Source: Oscillospiraceae bacterium (GTDB lineage: Bacteria > Bacillota > Clostridia > Oscillospirales > Oscillospiraceae). From it: a stretch of DNA of 35,028 nucleotides. Shown here piece after piece: positions 7,731-15,211 of the stretch. Below the pieces are notes generated by a model. The model worked only from the letters and a program-made list of their open reading frames with translations. It had not been told where the DNA came from and searched no databases. Where the stretch lies: the NCBI GenBank assembly GCA_016302405.1, contig JAEDNR010000011.1, positions 1 through 35,028 on the forward strand. Direction: 5' to 3'. Position numbers and translations under genes: made by a program. Position 1 is the first letter of the stretch. Each line of letters begins with the position of its first letter.

Positions 7731-8306
7731 ATGAATCCCATTTTAATCCTGATTATTGCCGCTCTTGTCTTTGCCGTATGCTTTCTGGTGGACAGAGCCT
7801 TTACAAAGCTCTTTCGCAGCAAGGCCCAGCACCGCTCCGGCAAAGCGGTGCGAGCAAGCAAGCGCTACGGCCTTTTCGGCGTGGTTTTCTTCATCCTGGG
7901 GATTGTTGCCATTTCCAACGGAACCAGCCAGGGAAAGCTGTTGTTTGTGGGCGGCTTTATTGTGCTTTTCCTGGGCATTATTATGGCGGTGTACTACCTG
8001 AGCTTTGGAATCTTCTATGACGATGAAACGTTCCTTGTGTCCTCTTTCGGCAGGAAGAGCCTGGAGTACCGGTACAGCGACATCCAAAAACAGCAGCTGT
8101 ACGTCGTCAGCGGCGGCAGCGTCATTGTGGAGCTTTGGCTGAAAAACGGGAAAACCCTTTCCCTCCAGTCCGGTATGGAGGGTGTCTATCCCTTCCTGGA
8201 TCATGCCTTTGCGGCCTGGTGCCGTCAGACCGGCAGACGTGCGGAGGACTGCGCTTTCCACGACCCTGCCAAGAGCTGGTGGTTTCCCCACGAGGAGAAT
8301 GCCTGA
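7731..8306 (+). CDS. Conserved membrane protein with C-terminal PH-like region
   Basis: A 191-residue protein of unknown function. Three hydrophobic segments are visible: about 4-22 (ILIIAALVFAVCFLV), 47-65 (YGLFGVVFFILGIVAI) and 69-92 (LLFVGGFIVLFLGIIMAVYYL). The rest is a soluble domain whose pattern (FYDDETFLVSSFGRKSLEYRYSDI, then alternating strands) is like the small bacterial PH-type domain in membrane proteins: a strand with D/E-E-T, a DI motif, and a final helix (YPFLDHAFAAWCRQTG). It is the third gene of the XRE/cyclo-ligase operon, 12 bp after the cyclo-ligase with RBS AGGAGGAAGCT, and overlaps the next gene by one base. No link to folate chemistry is evident. Confidence 0.75.
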   Translation: MNPILILIIAALVFAVCFLVDRAFTKLFRSKAQHRSGKAVRASKRYGLFGVVFFILGIVAISNGTSQGKLLFVGGFIVLFLGIIMAVYYLSFGIFYDDETFLVSSFGRKSLEYRYSDIQKQQLYVVSGGSVIVELWLKNGKTLSLQSGMEGVYPFLDHAFAAWCRQTGRRAEDCAFHDPAKSWWFPHEENA

Positions 8307-8926
8307 TGCACATTCCAAAAGGAACTACGGATCAGCTTGATTTGCTTACCTTCCGGGAGGCCCTGGCGGCTGCCGAAACGCCCTCACCGGACTATGATAT
8401 TACGAAGTGGCTCTACGCTCCCAATTTTTATTCGGAATACCGGTACATCCTGGGCACCCGGGGGGAACATCCTCTCATCTGCATTGGGGTCAATCCCTCC
8501 ACCGCGGAGCCTGACCATCTGGACAATACCCTGAAATCCGTGGAGCGCATCGCTCTGGGAAACGGATTTGACAGCTTCCTCATGTTCAATGTCTATGCCC
8601 AGCGGGCAACCGACCCGGACGCAATGGAACGGGTCTGCAACAGCCTGCTGCACAGGGAAAACCTGGAGGCTTTCCGGTATGTTCTGTCCCTGTCGGAGCA
8701 GCCCGCAGTGTGGGCCGCCTGGGGTGCGGTCATTGAAAAACGATCCTATCTTCCCGAATGTGTCCGGGATTTTCTGGCTGTGGGAAAGGAATACGGCGCC
8801 CGGTGGTACTGCGCCGGAGCCATCAGCAAGAAAGGCCATCCTCACCATCCTTTGTATCTGAGAAAGGACGAAAAGCTGAAGCCCTTCGATGTCGCTGGGT
8901 ACCTGGACTCTCTGGGAAGGAAATAA
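8306..8926 (+). CDS. DUF1643 family protein
   Basis: A 206-residue cytoplasmic protein. The ATG at 8306 shares one base with the preceding TGA and has GAGGAGA 9-15 bases upstream; earlier in-frame starts would lie inside the previous gene. The DUF1643 pattern covers about residues 45-200: YRYILGTRGEHPLICIGVNPSTA, DNTLKSVERIALGNGFDSFLMFNVYAQRATDP, AVWAAWGAVIEK and a C-terminal AGAISKKGHPHHPLYL. The conserved N-P-S-T, N-Y/V-A and G-HP-HP blocks are typical. The family function is not established; members are found near mobile and DNA-processing genes as well as alone. Last gene of the operon; no clear terminator follows, and the repeat at 8957 starts 30 bp later. Confidence 0.82.
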   Translation: MHIPKGTTDQLDLLTFREALAAAETPSPDYDITKWLYAPNFYSEYRYILGTRGEHPLICIGVNPSTAEPDHLDNTLKSVERIALGNGFDSFLMFNVYAQRATDPDAMERVCNSLLHRENLEAFRYVLSLSEQPAVWAAWGAVIEKRSYLPECVRDFLAVGKEYGARWYCAGAISKKGHPHHPLYLRKDEKLKPFDVAGYLDSLGRK

Positions 8927-8956
8927 GATACGGATCGGGTTAATCCATTTAAACGG

Positions 8957-9205
8957 CAAATTGGAATTTGCAGAGGAAAGACCGGGCATCGGACAACATT
9001 GCCATTCCGAGAAAGCAGCGCACTACTGACCTGGGAATCTCCATCGAATTCCAGGCAGCTTATCGTCATACAGACCGTCGTTTTTGTGCCGTTTTCCGGA
9101 ATTCTTCCACGAGAAGCAGTACGTCTGACCGGGGGATTGCCACACCACTTAAGAGGACTGGTTCGCAATGACCGGGAATTCGATAGCCCGCCAAATTTCA
9201 ATTTG
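8957..9205 (-). repeat. Repeat family D, copy 1 (non-coding, 249 bp)
   Basis: The element is bounded by CAAATTGGAATTTG (8957-8970) and CAAATTTCAATTTG (9192-9205). It is the inverted copy of 27109-27344. Shared blocks include a CGATGCCCnGTCTTTCCTC stretch next to one end, GGAATTCGATGGAGATTCCC, and GTATGACGATA. The middle contains CAATCCCCCGGTCAG-type sequence like the widespread short palindromic repeats of bacterial genomes. No coding potential. Together with repeat A copy 1 it fills the 507-bp gap between the DUF1643 gene and the next gene. Confidence 0.75.
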
Positions 9206-9236
9206 TCTCCCATTGCCGTGATTTGCCAATCAATAT

Positions 9237-9405
9237 TTAAGGCAACACCGCACAAATCGTCTGCGGCCGGATGGCGGGTCTTTTCCCCCATCCGCGCAGT
9301 TTGGAAAACAGGAAATACACCAAGTATTCCTCTGTTTTCCAAACTTTCGGCTGAGGAAAAATCCCACGCCACCGGCTCTTGCCGAATTGTGCGGTGTTGC
9401 CTTAA
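9237..9405. repeat. Repeat family A, copy 1 (169 bp inverted repeat)
   Basis: Ends are a perfect 19-bp inverted repeat, TTAAGGCAACACCGCACAA (9237-9255) and its complement (9387-9405). Inside, 9301-9343 forms another hairpin around GGAAATAC/GTATTCC. The whole unit could fold into one long rod as RNA or a cruciform as DNA. It stops 28 bp before the small Cys protein gene, so any promoter for that gene lies in or beside the repeat. Confidence 0.85.
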
Positions 9406-9433
9406 ATTTTTTACAAAACAGGGGGCTTTCTCC

Positions 9434-9610
9434 ATGGATTCGACACAATGCGACACTTGCTGGTATTATGATTATGATGAAGAATACGATGAATACTACT
9501 GCATGATGGATCTGGACGAGGATGAGGTCTACCGCATTCTTTCTTCCCGAAGTCAGCAGTGCCCCTACTACCGGCAGGGGGACGACTATACCCTGGCAAG
9601 GAGGCAATGA
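9434..9610 (+). CDS. Small Cys-containing acidic protein, DUF6472-like
   Basis: A 58-residue protein, MDSTQCDTCWYYDYDEEYDE and on. Cysteines at 6, 9, 23 and 43 (CxxC ... C ... CPYY) are likely to bind zinc, and the segment DYDEEYDEYYCMMDLDEDE is very acidic. The pattern CDxCxYYxYDEEY-C-LDEDE-CPYYR is that of the DUF6472 family, small cytoplasmic proteins of Clostridia with unknown role. The ribosome binding site is modest (AGGGGGC, 7 bases upstream). The stop TGA overlaps the in-frame ATG at 9607 of the next gene and the RBS of that gene lies inside this one, so the two are translated together. Confidence 0.85.
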   Translation: MDSTQCDTCWYYDYDEEYDEYYCMMDLDEDEVYRILSSRSQQCPYYRQGDDYTLARRQ

Positions 9611-9612
9611 AC

Positions 9613-11478
9613 ATGAAACGGATTTTCCTGCTGGCCGCGCTGTGTTTGCTTTTGGTTGGGTGCGTCCGTGGGAAAACGCCCGCGGAAACGCTGCCCGCCG
9701 TGGAACCGTCCGGCTCCGAAGCGCCGGCGGGATTATACGACCCCGACTTTCCTTTGGCCCGGGAGACGGCTGGCGCTCTGCGCTGTTTTCCCCTGGGCAC
9801 CTGCGGTACTACCAGCTTCTTTCCCATGGGGGACCGGATTCTCCTGCTGCGCGGCAACGACACCGGCACCACCATGACCGTGCTTGCGGGCAGCGACCTG
9901 TACCAACAGTCCGGCATCCGGATCGATTCTCCCTATTTTCTCTATGATGAATCCCTGCAGGTATCGGAAAAGGGGCTTTCCTATTTTGATTCCCTGCAGG
10001 GCATTACCATCCGGCTGGACACTTCTCTGGCCCAGGTACAGCAGATTCCCGCACCGGAGGGGCTTCTCGGAACTCCCCTGCTGTCCGCCGATGGCTCCCG
10101 GCTTTACTACTGCACAAGCACAGGCATCCGGGTGCTGGATACCGCATCCGGCATCAGCCGTGTGCTAAACGAGCGCACCTCCCGGGACATCACCGTTTCC
10201 GCCCTGCTTTTAAATGACACCGTACTGGAATGTGACGCCTTCGACGACGGCACCCAGAGCACCCTGTTCTTTTCCACGGAGACGGGAAAGCTTCTCGGCA
10301 GCACCCAGTACGGCTCCCAGGTGGTTTCGGACAGTGACCGCTACTACGCCGTTTTCCACAACGGCAGCTTCCAGGAAATGCAGTTCGGCGTCCTGGACGG
10401 AAGCGCCCAGGCCCTGAGCCTGCCAAAAAAAGAGACCTTTCTTGCCTATCTGCCGGAGCAGCATGCCGCTCTTTCCTATTTCTTTGATGCCGGTTCCGGA
10501 AGCCTGACCCTGAGCCGGTTCGATCTGAACACAGGAAAGCGGGCTTCCCAGATCACCCTGAACCAGGTGAGCGTACCCGGTCAGGCCTATGCCGCCCCCG
10601 GAGGCAAGGTCTATTTCAGTGTTTTCGATGAAGGTCGCCAGGAGGATGTTCTGTGCCTGTGGGACTGTAATTCCACCCCAGCAAGCGACAGCAGCGTATA
10701 CACGGGGCCATTCTATACACCGGAGTTCCCCGATCTGGACGGACTCGCCCGATGCCAGGCCAGGGCCAGGGAGATTTCCTCCCGCCGGGGTATCCGGGTG
10801 CTGGTCTGGCAGGACGCGGTGGAGGTCCAGCCCTGGGACTATTCCCTGGAACCGGAATATCTGGTGCCCAGGATCCTGGAAGAACTGGAGGACCTGGACC
10901 TGCGGCTTTCCAATTATCCCGACGGCTTCCTCGATACCCTCAGTGACAATTTTACCGGCCTGAGCATCTGCCTCGTCCGCTCCATTACCGGGACCCAGGC
11001 CGGTGAATCCCTGGAAACCGTAGCGGGGCTGCAATACTGGGACAATGCCAGCGGCTTCCTGGCTCTGTCCACCGGCCAGGATACGGAGTACACTCTGTAT
11101 CACGAGCTGTGCCACATGATCGACACCCAGGTGATCAGCCGCACCAACGCCTACGACAGCTGGGACAACTTTAACCCCAGCGATTTTACATACGACAACA
11201 GCTACACCGCCAATCAGAGCCGGGACGGAAGCCGTTATCTTACTCCCGGCAGCGAGGCTTTCATCGACACCTACTCCATGAGCTTTGCCAAGGAGGACCG
11301 GGCGCGGATCATGGAATACGCCATGACACCCGGCCACAAGGAGCTGTTCCGTTCCTCCATTCTCCAATCCAAACTCAAGCAGATGTGCATCGGCATCCGG
11401 GAAGCCTTCGGTCTGGAGAATTCCCGGGAAAGCTACCTCTGGGAGCAGTACCTGTGGGAGCCGCTGGGCGGCGGCTGA
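9613..11478 (+). CDS. Lipoprotein with propeller-like region and HELCH zinc peptidase motif
   Basis: A 621-residue secreted lipoprotein. The signal is MKRIFLLAALCLLLVGC with lipobox LVGC, so it is anchored outside the membrane by Cys17. Residues about 55-370 are all-beta, with repeated strand-turn units and phrases like DGSRLYYCTSTGIRVLDTAS, consistent with a beta-propeller. Residues about 385-620 are helical and contain YHELCHMID (HExxH at 497-501) and, 47 residues later, SEAFIDTYSMSFAKEDRARI with E548 as a probable third zinc ligand. This is the arrangement of gluzincin-type metallopeptidases. Start 9613 is preferred to 9607 because AGGAGG lies 8 bases upstream. The substrate is unknown; a peptidase acting on wall or secreted protein is the simplest reading. 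Confidence 0.8.
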   Translation: MKRIFLLAALCLLLVGCVRGKTPAETLPAVEPSGSEAPAGLYDPDFPLARETAGALRCFPLGTCGTTSFFPMGDRILLLRGNDTGTTMTVLAGSDLYQQSGIRIDSPYFLYDESLQVSEKGLSYFDSLQGITIRLDTSLAQVQQIPAPEGLLGTPLLSADGSRLYYCTSTGIRVLDTASGISRVLNERTSRDITVSALLLNDTVLECDAFDDGTQSTLFFSTETGKLLGSTQYGSQVVSDSDRYYAVFHNGSFQEMQFGVLDGSAQALSLPKKETFLAYLPEQHAALSYFFDAGSGSLTLSRFDLNTGKRASQITLNQVSVPGQAYAAPGGKVYFSVFDEGRQEDVLCLWDCNSTPASDSSVYTGPFYTPEFPDLDGLARCQARAREISSRRGIRVLVWQDAVEVQPWDYSLEPEYLVPRILEELEDLDLRLSNYPDGFLDTLSDNFTGLSICLVRSITGTQAGESLETVAGLQYWDNASGFLALSTGQDTEYTLYHELCHMIDTQVISRTNAYDSWDNFNPSDFTYDNSYTANQSRDGSRYLTPGSEAFIDTYSMSFAKEDRARIMEYAMTPGHKELFRSSILQSKLKQMCIGIREAFGLENSRESYLWEQYLWEPLGGG

Positions 11479-11540
11479 TGGCGTGCGTACCGTTCACGCC
11501 TGAGTGCGGAAACTGTATTCGTTTCGCTCCGCAAGCTGAT

Positions 11541-11858
11541 AAATTGGAATTTGTCGGGCCGTTTGATGAATGGTGAGCGGGTGGAAAATGGGGCACGGCA
11601 AAGGCTCCCTTGTGTAAAGGGAGCTGGCCCGGAGGGCCTGAGGGATTGTGCAGTAAAATGTTTTAATATTGAAAACAAATCGGCGAAAAGGGGTCACAAA
11701 GGACACTGTCCGTTCTGACGATGGGCAAGTTCGGAAGTCCAACGTTACAACCCCTCAGTCAGCTACGCTGACAGCTCCCCTTACACAGGGGAGCCCTTGC
11801 CGTGTTCCGCATCGATACCGCACACCACTGCCCAAACAGCTCAACAAATTCCAATTTG
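11541..11858. repeat. Composite repeat: family B copy 1 between AAATTGGAATTT ends
   Basis: Outer ends are AAATTGGAATTTG (11541-11553) and CAAATTCCAATTTG (11845-11858), the same palindromic end as family D. Nested within is family B: CACGGCAA (11594-11601) and TTGCCGTG (11797-11804), followed inward by GGCTCCCTTGTGTAAAGGGAGC and AGCTCCCCTTACACAGGGGAGC hairpins, and a core GGACACTGTCCGTTCTGACGAT. The core and arms recur in inverse orientation at 28023-28290. The arms fold into GC-rich hairpins and could also stop transcription of the lipoprotein gene. No gene seen from 11479 to 12128. Confidence 0.75.
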
Positions 11859-11942
11859 CCGAACTACAAAACGATACCGAGCGGCGCAGGGCAAGAACGA
11901 CTACACAAATTTGGCGCACGACTTGGCCGTCGGCCCTGCCGC

Positions 11943-11956
11943 TAAATTCCAATTTG
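11943..11956. repeat. Solo AAATTCCAATTT palindromic motif
   Basis: A further copy of the repeat-end motif (TAAATTCCAATTTG) 85 bp after the composite repeat. Other copies are at 8957, 11541, 11845, 27109 and 27332, with variants at 9192 (AAATTTCAATTT) and 26952 (AAAATTGGGAATTTG). Confidence 0.6.
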
Positions 11957-11988
11957 TTGTTTTCCGGCGTAAAACCAAACGTATACTT

Positions 11989-12024
11989 GCAAAAGGAACG
12001 GGGCTGCGGCCCCGTTCCTTTTGC
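11989..12024. terminator. Bidirectional terminator between convergent genes
   Basis: Perfect 16-bp stem GCAAAAGGAACGGGGC (11989-12004) and its complement (12009-12024) with a 4-base loop; A4 and T4 tracts at the stem ends serve both strands. It lies between the lipoprotein gene (plus) and the GNAT fusion gene (minus). Confidence 0.7.
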
Positions 12025-12128
12025 GATTATGGCAAGAAAATGGCTATCGGCAAATAAACATTCCGTACTCCTTGGGAACGTACAAAAACCCATCCACACA
12101 CTTTCCGAAACCGGATAGGATTCTCCTC

Positions 12129-13097
12129 TTATACCCTATGTGCGGCAGCGGCGGATTCTTTCAGAATGCCATTCCAGCATTCCTCCAGGATGTTCAGCCC
12201 ACCCTCTACGGACTGTCCCAGAATCTGCTGGGTTTTCTGAAAGTCATGGGTTTCGTGCAGCCGGTCATGGACACGGAAAAACGCTTTCTTTCCGTACTTT
12301 CTGATAAAGAGGGCCTGGGCCTTGCTGGCGGCGGCGCCGTCATTTTCCGGAGCGTAAAACCCCACGGCGCACTGTGTCAGCTCCCCGCAGGCGTAGCACC
12401 CGTCCAGTCCCTTTTCCTCACAGCATACTACATTCGGACATTTCCCGCCCGGGAACAGCGTGCCGTAAGAGCAGCAGCAGAACACGGACCGGCAGCCCCC
12501 GCACCACTCCCCCAGGAAGCAGTGCTTGCAGGAAAAGCCGCAGATCGCCGTCATGTCCAGGTTCTTCTTTGCTTTCTTGACAAGCTCCGCTTTCCATTCC
12601 CCGCCCCGGGCCATGCGCAGAGCCTTGTCTTTCCCATCAATTTGCAGAGCTTTCCGGTACACCCGGGAATTTCCCCCATCCAGGGCTCTCTGCATTTCCA
12701 GGAAGGTATAGCCGTATTTTTCATACAGGCCCGTATGGCCGGTGGAAATGTAAGTGTATTCTTTTCCCATAACCGTGGCCAGACTCTCCGCATATTCCAT
12801 GAGCTGTCCCACATACCGGTGGCCCCGGTACTCCGGGAACGTATACACAAAGCCGATCCAGGGAGACAGGTTTGTTGGCTGAATATCATCCAGGGGCGCG
12901 AAGGTGCAGAAAGAAACCAGGCGGTTCGTTTCCTCGTCAATGAGCAGGGGCACCAGCGCCGTCCGTCCGGCCAGTTCCTTGAACCTGTGGTCACGAAGCA
13001 GCGCATACAGGTACTGCCCCGCGTCCCAGTCGCTTTTTTTGATTTCCGCCAGCCAGTGCTCCGGGTTCTCCGATGTGAAATACTCAATGATTTTCAT
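12129..13097 (-). CDS. GNAT acetyltransferase fused to Cys-rich DUF3795-like domain
   Basis: A 322-residue protein. The ATG at 13097 is chosen because GGAGGAAAG lies 5 bases upstream and MKIIEYFTSENPEHW is the usual opening; an upstream in-frame ATG would add 46 residues without family character. Residues 30-150 are the GNAT part: LVSFCTFAPLDDI, the acetyl-CoA loop PEYRGHRYVGQLM and STGHTGLYEKYGY. Residues about 185-250 hold more than a dozen cysteines (CGFSCKHCFLGEWCGGCRS ... CCCSYG ... CPNVVCCEEKGLDGCYACGE), the DUF3795-type pattern, which may bind metal or a cluster. The last 60 residues are helical. Such fusions are seen in Clostridia; the substrate is unknown. The gene is divergent from the channel/TIR operon. 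Confidence 0.85.
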   Translation of the reverse strand: MKIIEYFTSENPEHWLAEIKKSDWDAGQYLYALLRDHRFKELAGRTALVPLLIDEETNRLVSFCTFAPLDDIQPTNLSPWIGFVYTFPEYRGHRYVGQLMEYAESLATVMGKEYTYISTGHTGLYEKYGYTFLEMQRALDGGNSRVYRKALQIDGKDKALRMARGGEWKAELVKKAKKNLDMTAICGFSCKHCFLGEWCGGCRSVFCCCSYGTLFPGGKCPNVVCCEEKGLDGCYACGELTQCAVGFYAPENDGAAASKAQALFIRKYGKKAFFRVHDRLHETHDFQKTQQILGQSVEGGLNILEECWNGILKESAAAAHRV

Positions 13098-13283
13098 AGA
13101 TCTTTCCTCCGGTTCATGCTCTTTTTCCTGATTATACTTGATTCTCCGGAAAACCGCAACCTGCTTTCGACGCCCAGCGCAAAAAAGGGCATAGGCAGGC
13201 TGAACGCAGCCGGCACCTTTTCCGTTTTGCGGCATCCTGACGTGGGCAAAATGTCATAATATCGGATAAAAAGGAATTTCCTC

Positions 13284-13312
13284 TTTTCAAAGGGGGCAAA
13301 AGGTGATATAAT
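13284..13312 (+). promoter_or_regulatory. Promoter of the RCK/RyR - channel - TIR operon
   Basis: Perfect -10 TATAAT (13307-13312) with extended TGA (13304-13306), a weak -35 TTTTCA (13284-13289) and a 17-bp spacer, 24 bp before the first start codon. No operator was recognised in the 240-bp divergent region. Confidence 0.7.
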
Positions 13313-13336
13313 GACAAAGAATGGGAGGTATTGCCT

Positions 13337-15211
13337 ATGAGTGTTGCTATCGTACTGTTTTCTGCCCTGTTGTTCTGCGCCATGATTTTAAATCTTGCCG
13401 CGAAACCCAAATTTACCCGTGGGCTCATTGGCGCCTGCGCCCTGATTTCCGCCATCGGCGGCCTGATCCTCTACGGAATTGGCTTCAGCTATACCCTGTC
13501 CGATCCGGTTCTCCGGGTCGTACGTACCGTCCTGGCTGTCAGCCGCATGTACGCCGGTATCAACGACTATGCCTCCGTCAGTGGCGCGCCCATGTACAGC
13601 CACCTGGTCTGGCAAATCCTGTTCTGGATCATCCACCTGATGGCTTTCTACGCAACTGCCAGCGCCTCCATCTCCGCCCTTGGCTCCGCCGCGCTGAAAC
13701 GGCTCAAATACTGGCTCCAGCGCTACGGCAGCTCCGTGATTATCTACGGTATCAGTGACGACACCGTGGAATTCGGCCGCAGCCTTATGGCCAGCGGTAT
13801 CCATAACATTATCTATGTGGGCAGCCAGCCGGATGCCGCCTGCGATGCCGCCATCAATGCCGCCGGCGGCCTTGTCCGCTCCGATCTGTCCGCCCTGAAT
13901 CCCGACCGGAAATTCTTAAAGAGCGTGGGCAGTGAGAAAGGCGCTCCGGACCTGACCCTCTATGCCCTGGATGTGGACGCAAACCGGAATCAGTTCTACG
14001 CCAAGGCGCTGCTCAGTGCTCTGGAGGACGCCGGGGTGGACACCACCCGGGTAAAGCTCGTCATGCGCAGCTCCGACGACAGCGTGGAAAGCGGCCTCAC
14101 CCAGACCAAAGACCGCTACGGCTACGGCGATGTGAAAAACTTTACCGATGTCTCCCTGACCGCCCGCCTGCTGATGCAGAACATGCCCCCCTGTGACAAG
14201 ATGTCCTTTCGTGAGGACGGCAGCGCCCAGGGCGATTTTGAAGCCATTATTGTGGGCTTCGGCAAAACAGGCCGCAGCGTTCTGCGTTATCTGGTCCGCA
14301 ATGCCCAGTTCGTGGGCAGCCACTTCCGGGCCGCCGTTTTCTCCCCTGCCTCCGATAATGAAAACGGCTACTTCTGCAGCAGTTACCCCGGCCTGATGGA
14401 AGAATATGACATTCAGTTCCATACGGACGATGCCAAAAGCCGGTCTTTCTATACCTACCTGCGCAGCAATGCCGCTGCCTTGCGTTATGTTGTCGTCTGC
14501 ACCGGTAATAAGGCCCGGGATGCCGAGATTGTATCCGAGATCAGCGCTTTCCTGGCCCAGCTGGGCAGCTCTGCCGCCGTTTGCCAGTGCTCCGCCAAAT
14601 CTATTTCCTGGTGCATACAGCCCGGAGAGCCCCTCCACTATCAGAGCGTTTACAGTGCAGGCATCATCGGTTCCAACACCTATGACCGGATGGCCATGAT
14701 GCTGAACTACAGCTACGTCAACGACAAAAACATCACCCCCGAGCAGGCCTGGGCCGACTGCGACTATTTCAGCCGGGAATCCAGCCGCGCCTCCGCCGAC
14801 TTCATCCGGGCTTTCCTGCGGATTACCGGAACCGCCGAAGAAGAGCTGGACGCGGAAAGCTGGCGTCGCAAAAGCCCCACCCTGCTGGAAAACCTGGGTA
14901 TCACCGAGCACCTGCGCTGGTGCGCGTTCCACTACTCCATGGGCTTTACCGCCATGCCGGAGGATGTTCTCCGGAAACGGGGTGAACACTACCGGACGGA
15001 GGTTACGGAAAAGGGCAGTTCCAGACTGCGCATCACCAAGGATCTGCCCCATCGGATGCACGCCTGCCTGTGCGGCTGGGACGATCTGGACACTTTAAGC
15101 CGGATCGAAGAAAGCTACACCGGAAAATACACGGATTACAAGGACATGGATGTCCGCAATGTACTTGCCCTGCCCAACGTCCTGCGGGCAGCAAAGGAGC
15201 GATCCGAATGA
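13337..15211 (+). CDS. Membrane protein with two Rossmann (RCK/TrkA-like) domains and RyR-like tail
   Basis: A 624-residue protein. Start ATG 13337 is preferred to a TTG at 13331 because GGGAGG lies 8 bases upstream. Three hydrophobic segments (about 3-22, 29-50, 91-113) are followed by a cytoplasmic part. Residues 132-300 look like a first nucleotide-binding domain (SSVIIYGISDDTVEFGRSLM). Residues 302-460 form a second one with the glycine pattern IIVGFGKTGRSVL (G307, G309, G312), as in TrkA_N/RCK domains. Near the C-terminus TEHLRWCAFHYSMGF (523-537) and HACLCGWDDLD (575-585) mirror the RyR domain of the next protein. There is no K+ selectivity filter, so it may be a regulatory partner or a different ion-conducting subunit (CASTOR-like layout). 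It overlaps the channel gene by ATGA, implying coupled translation. Confidence 0.8.
   Translation: MSVAIVLFSALLFCAMILNLAAKPKFTRGLIGACALISAIGGLILYGIGFSYTLSDPVLRVVRTVLAVSRMYAGINDYASVSGAPMYSHLVWQILFWIIHLMAFYATASASISALGSAALKRLKYWLQRYGSSVIIYGISDDTVEFGRSLMASGIHNIIYVGSQPDAACDAAINAAGGLVRSDLSALNPDRKFLKSVGSEKGAPDLTLYALDVDANRNQFYAKALLSALEDAGVDTTRVKLVMRSSDDSVESGLTQTKDRYGYGDVKNFTDVSLTARLLMQNMPPCDKMSFREDGSAQGDFEAIIVGFGKTGRSVLRYLVRNAQFVGSHFRAAVFSPASDNENGYFCSSYPGLMEEYDIQFHTDDAKSRSFYTYLRSNAAALRYVVVCTGNKARDAEIVSEISAFLAQLGSSAAVCQCSAKSISWCIQPGEPLHYQSVYSAGIIGSNTYDRMAMMLNYSYVNDKNITPEQAWADCDYFSRESSRASADFIRAFLRITGTAEEELDAESWRRKSPTLLENLGITEHLRWCAFHYSMGFTAMPEDVLRKRGEHYRTEVTEKGSSRLRITKDLPHRMHACLCGWDDLDTLSRIEESYTGKYTDYKDMDVRNVLALPNVLRAAKERSE

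Noticed and set aside
12021..13259. Plus-strand open frame of 412 codons
   Set aside because: Antisense to the GNAT-DUF3795 gene; no RBS and it starts inside a terminator hairpin.
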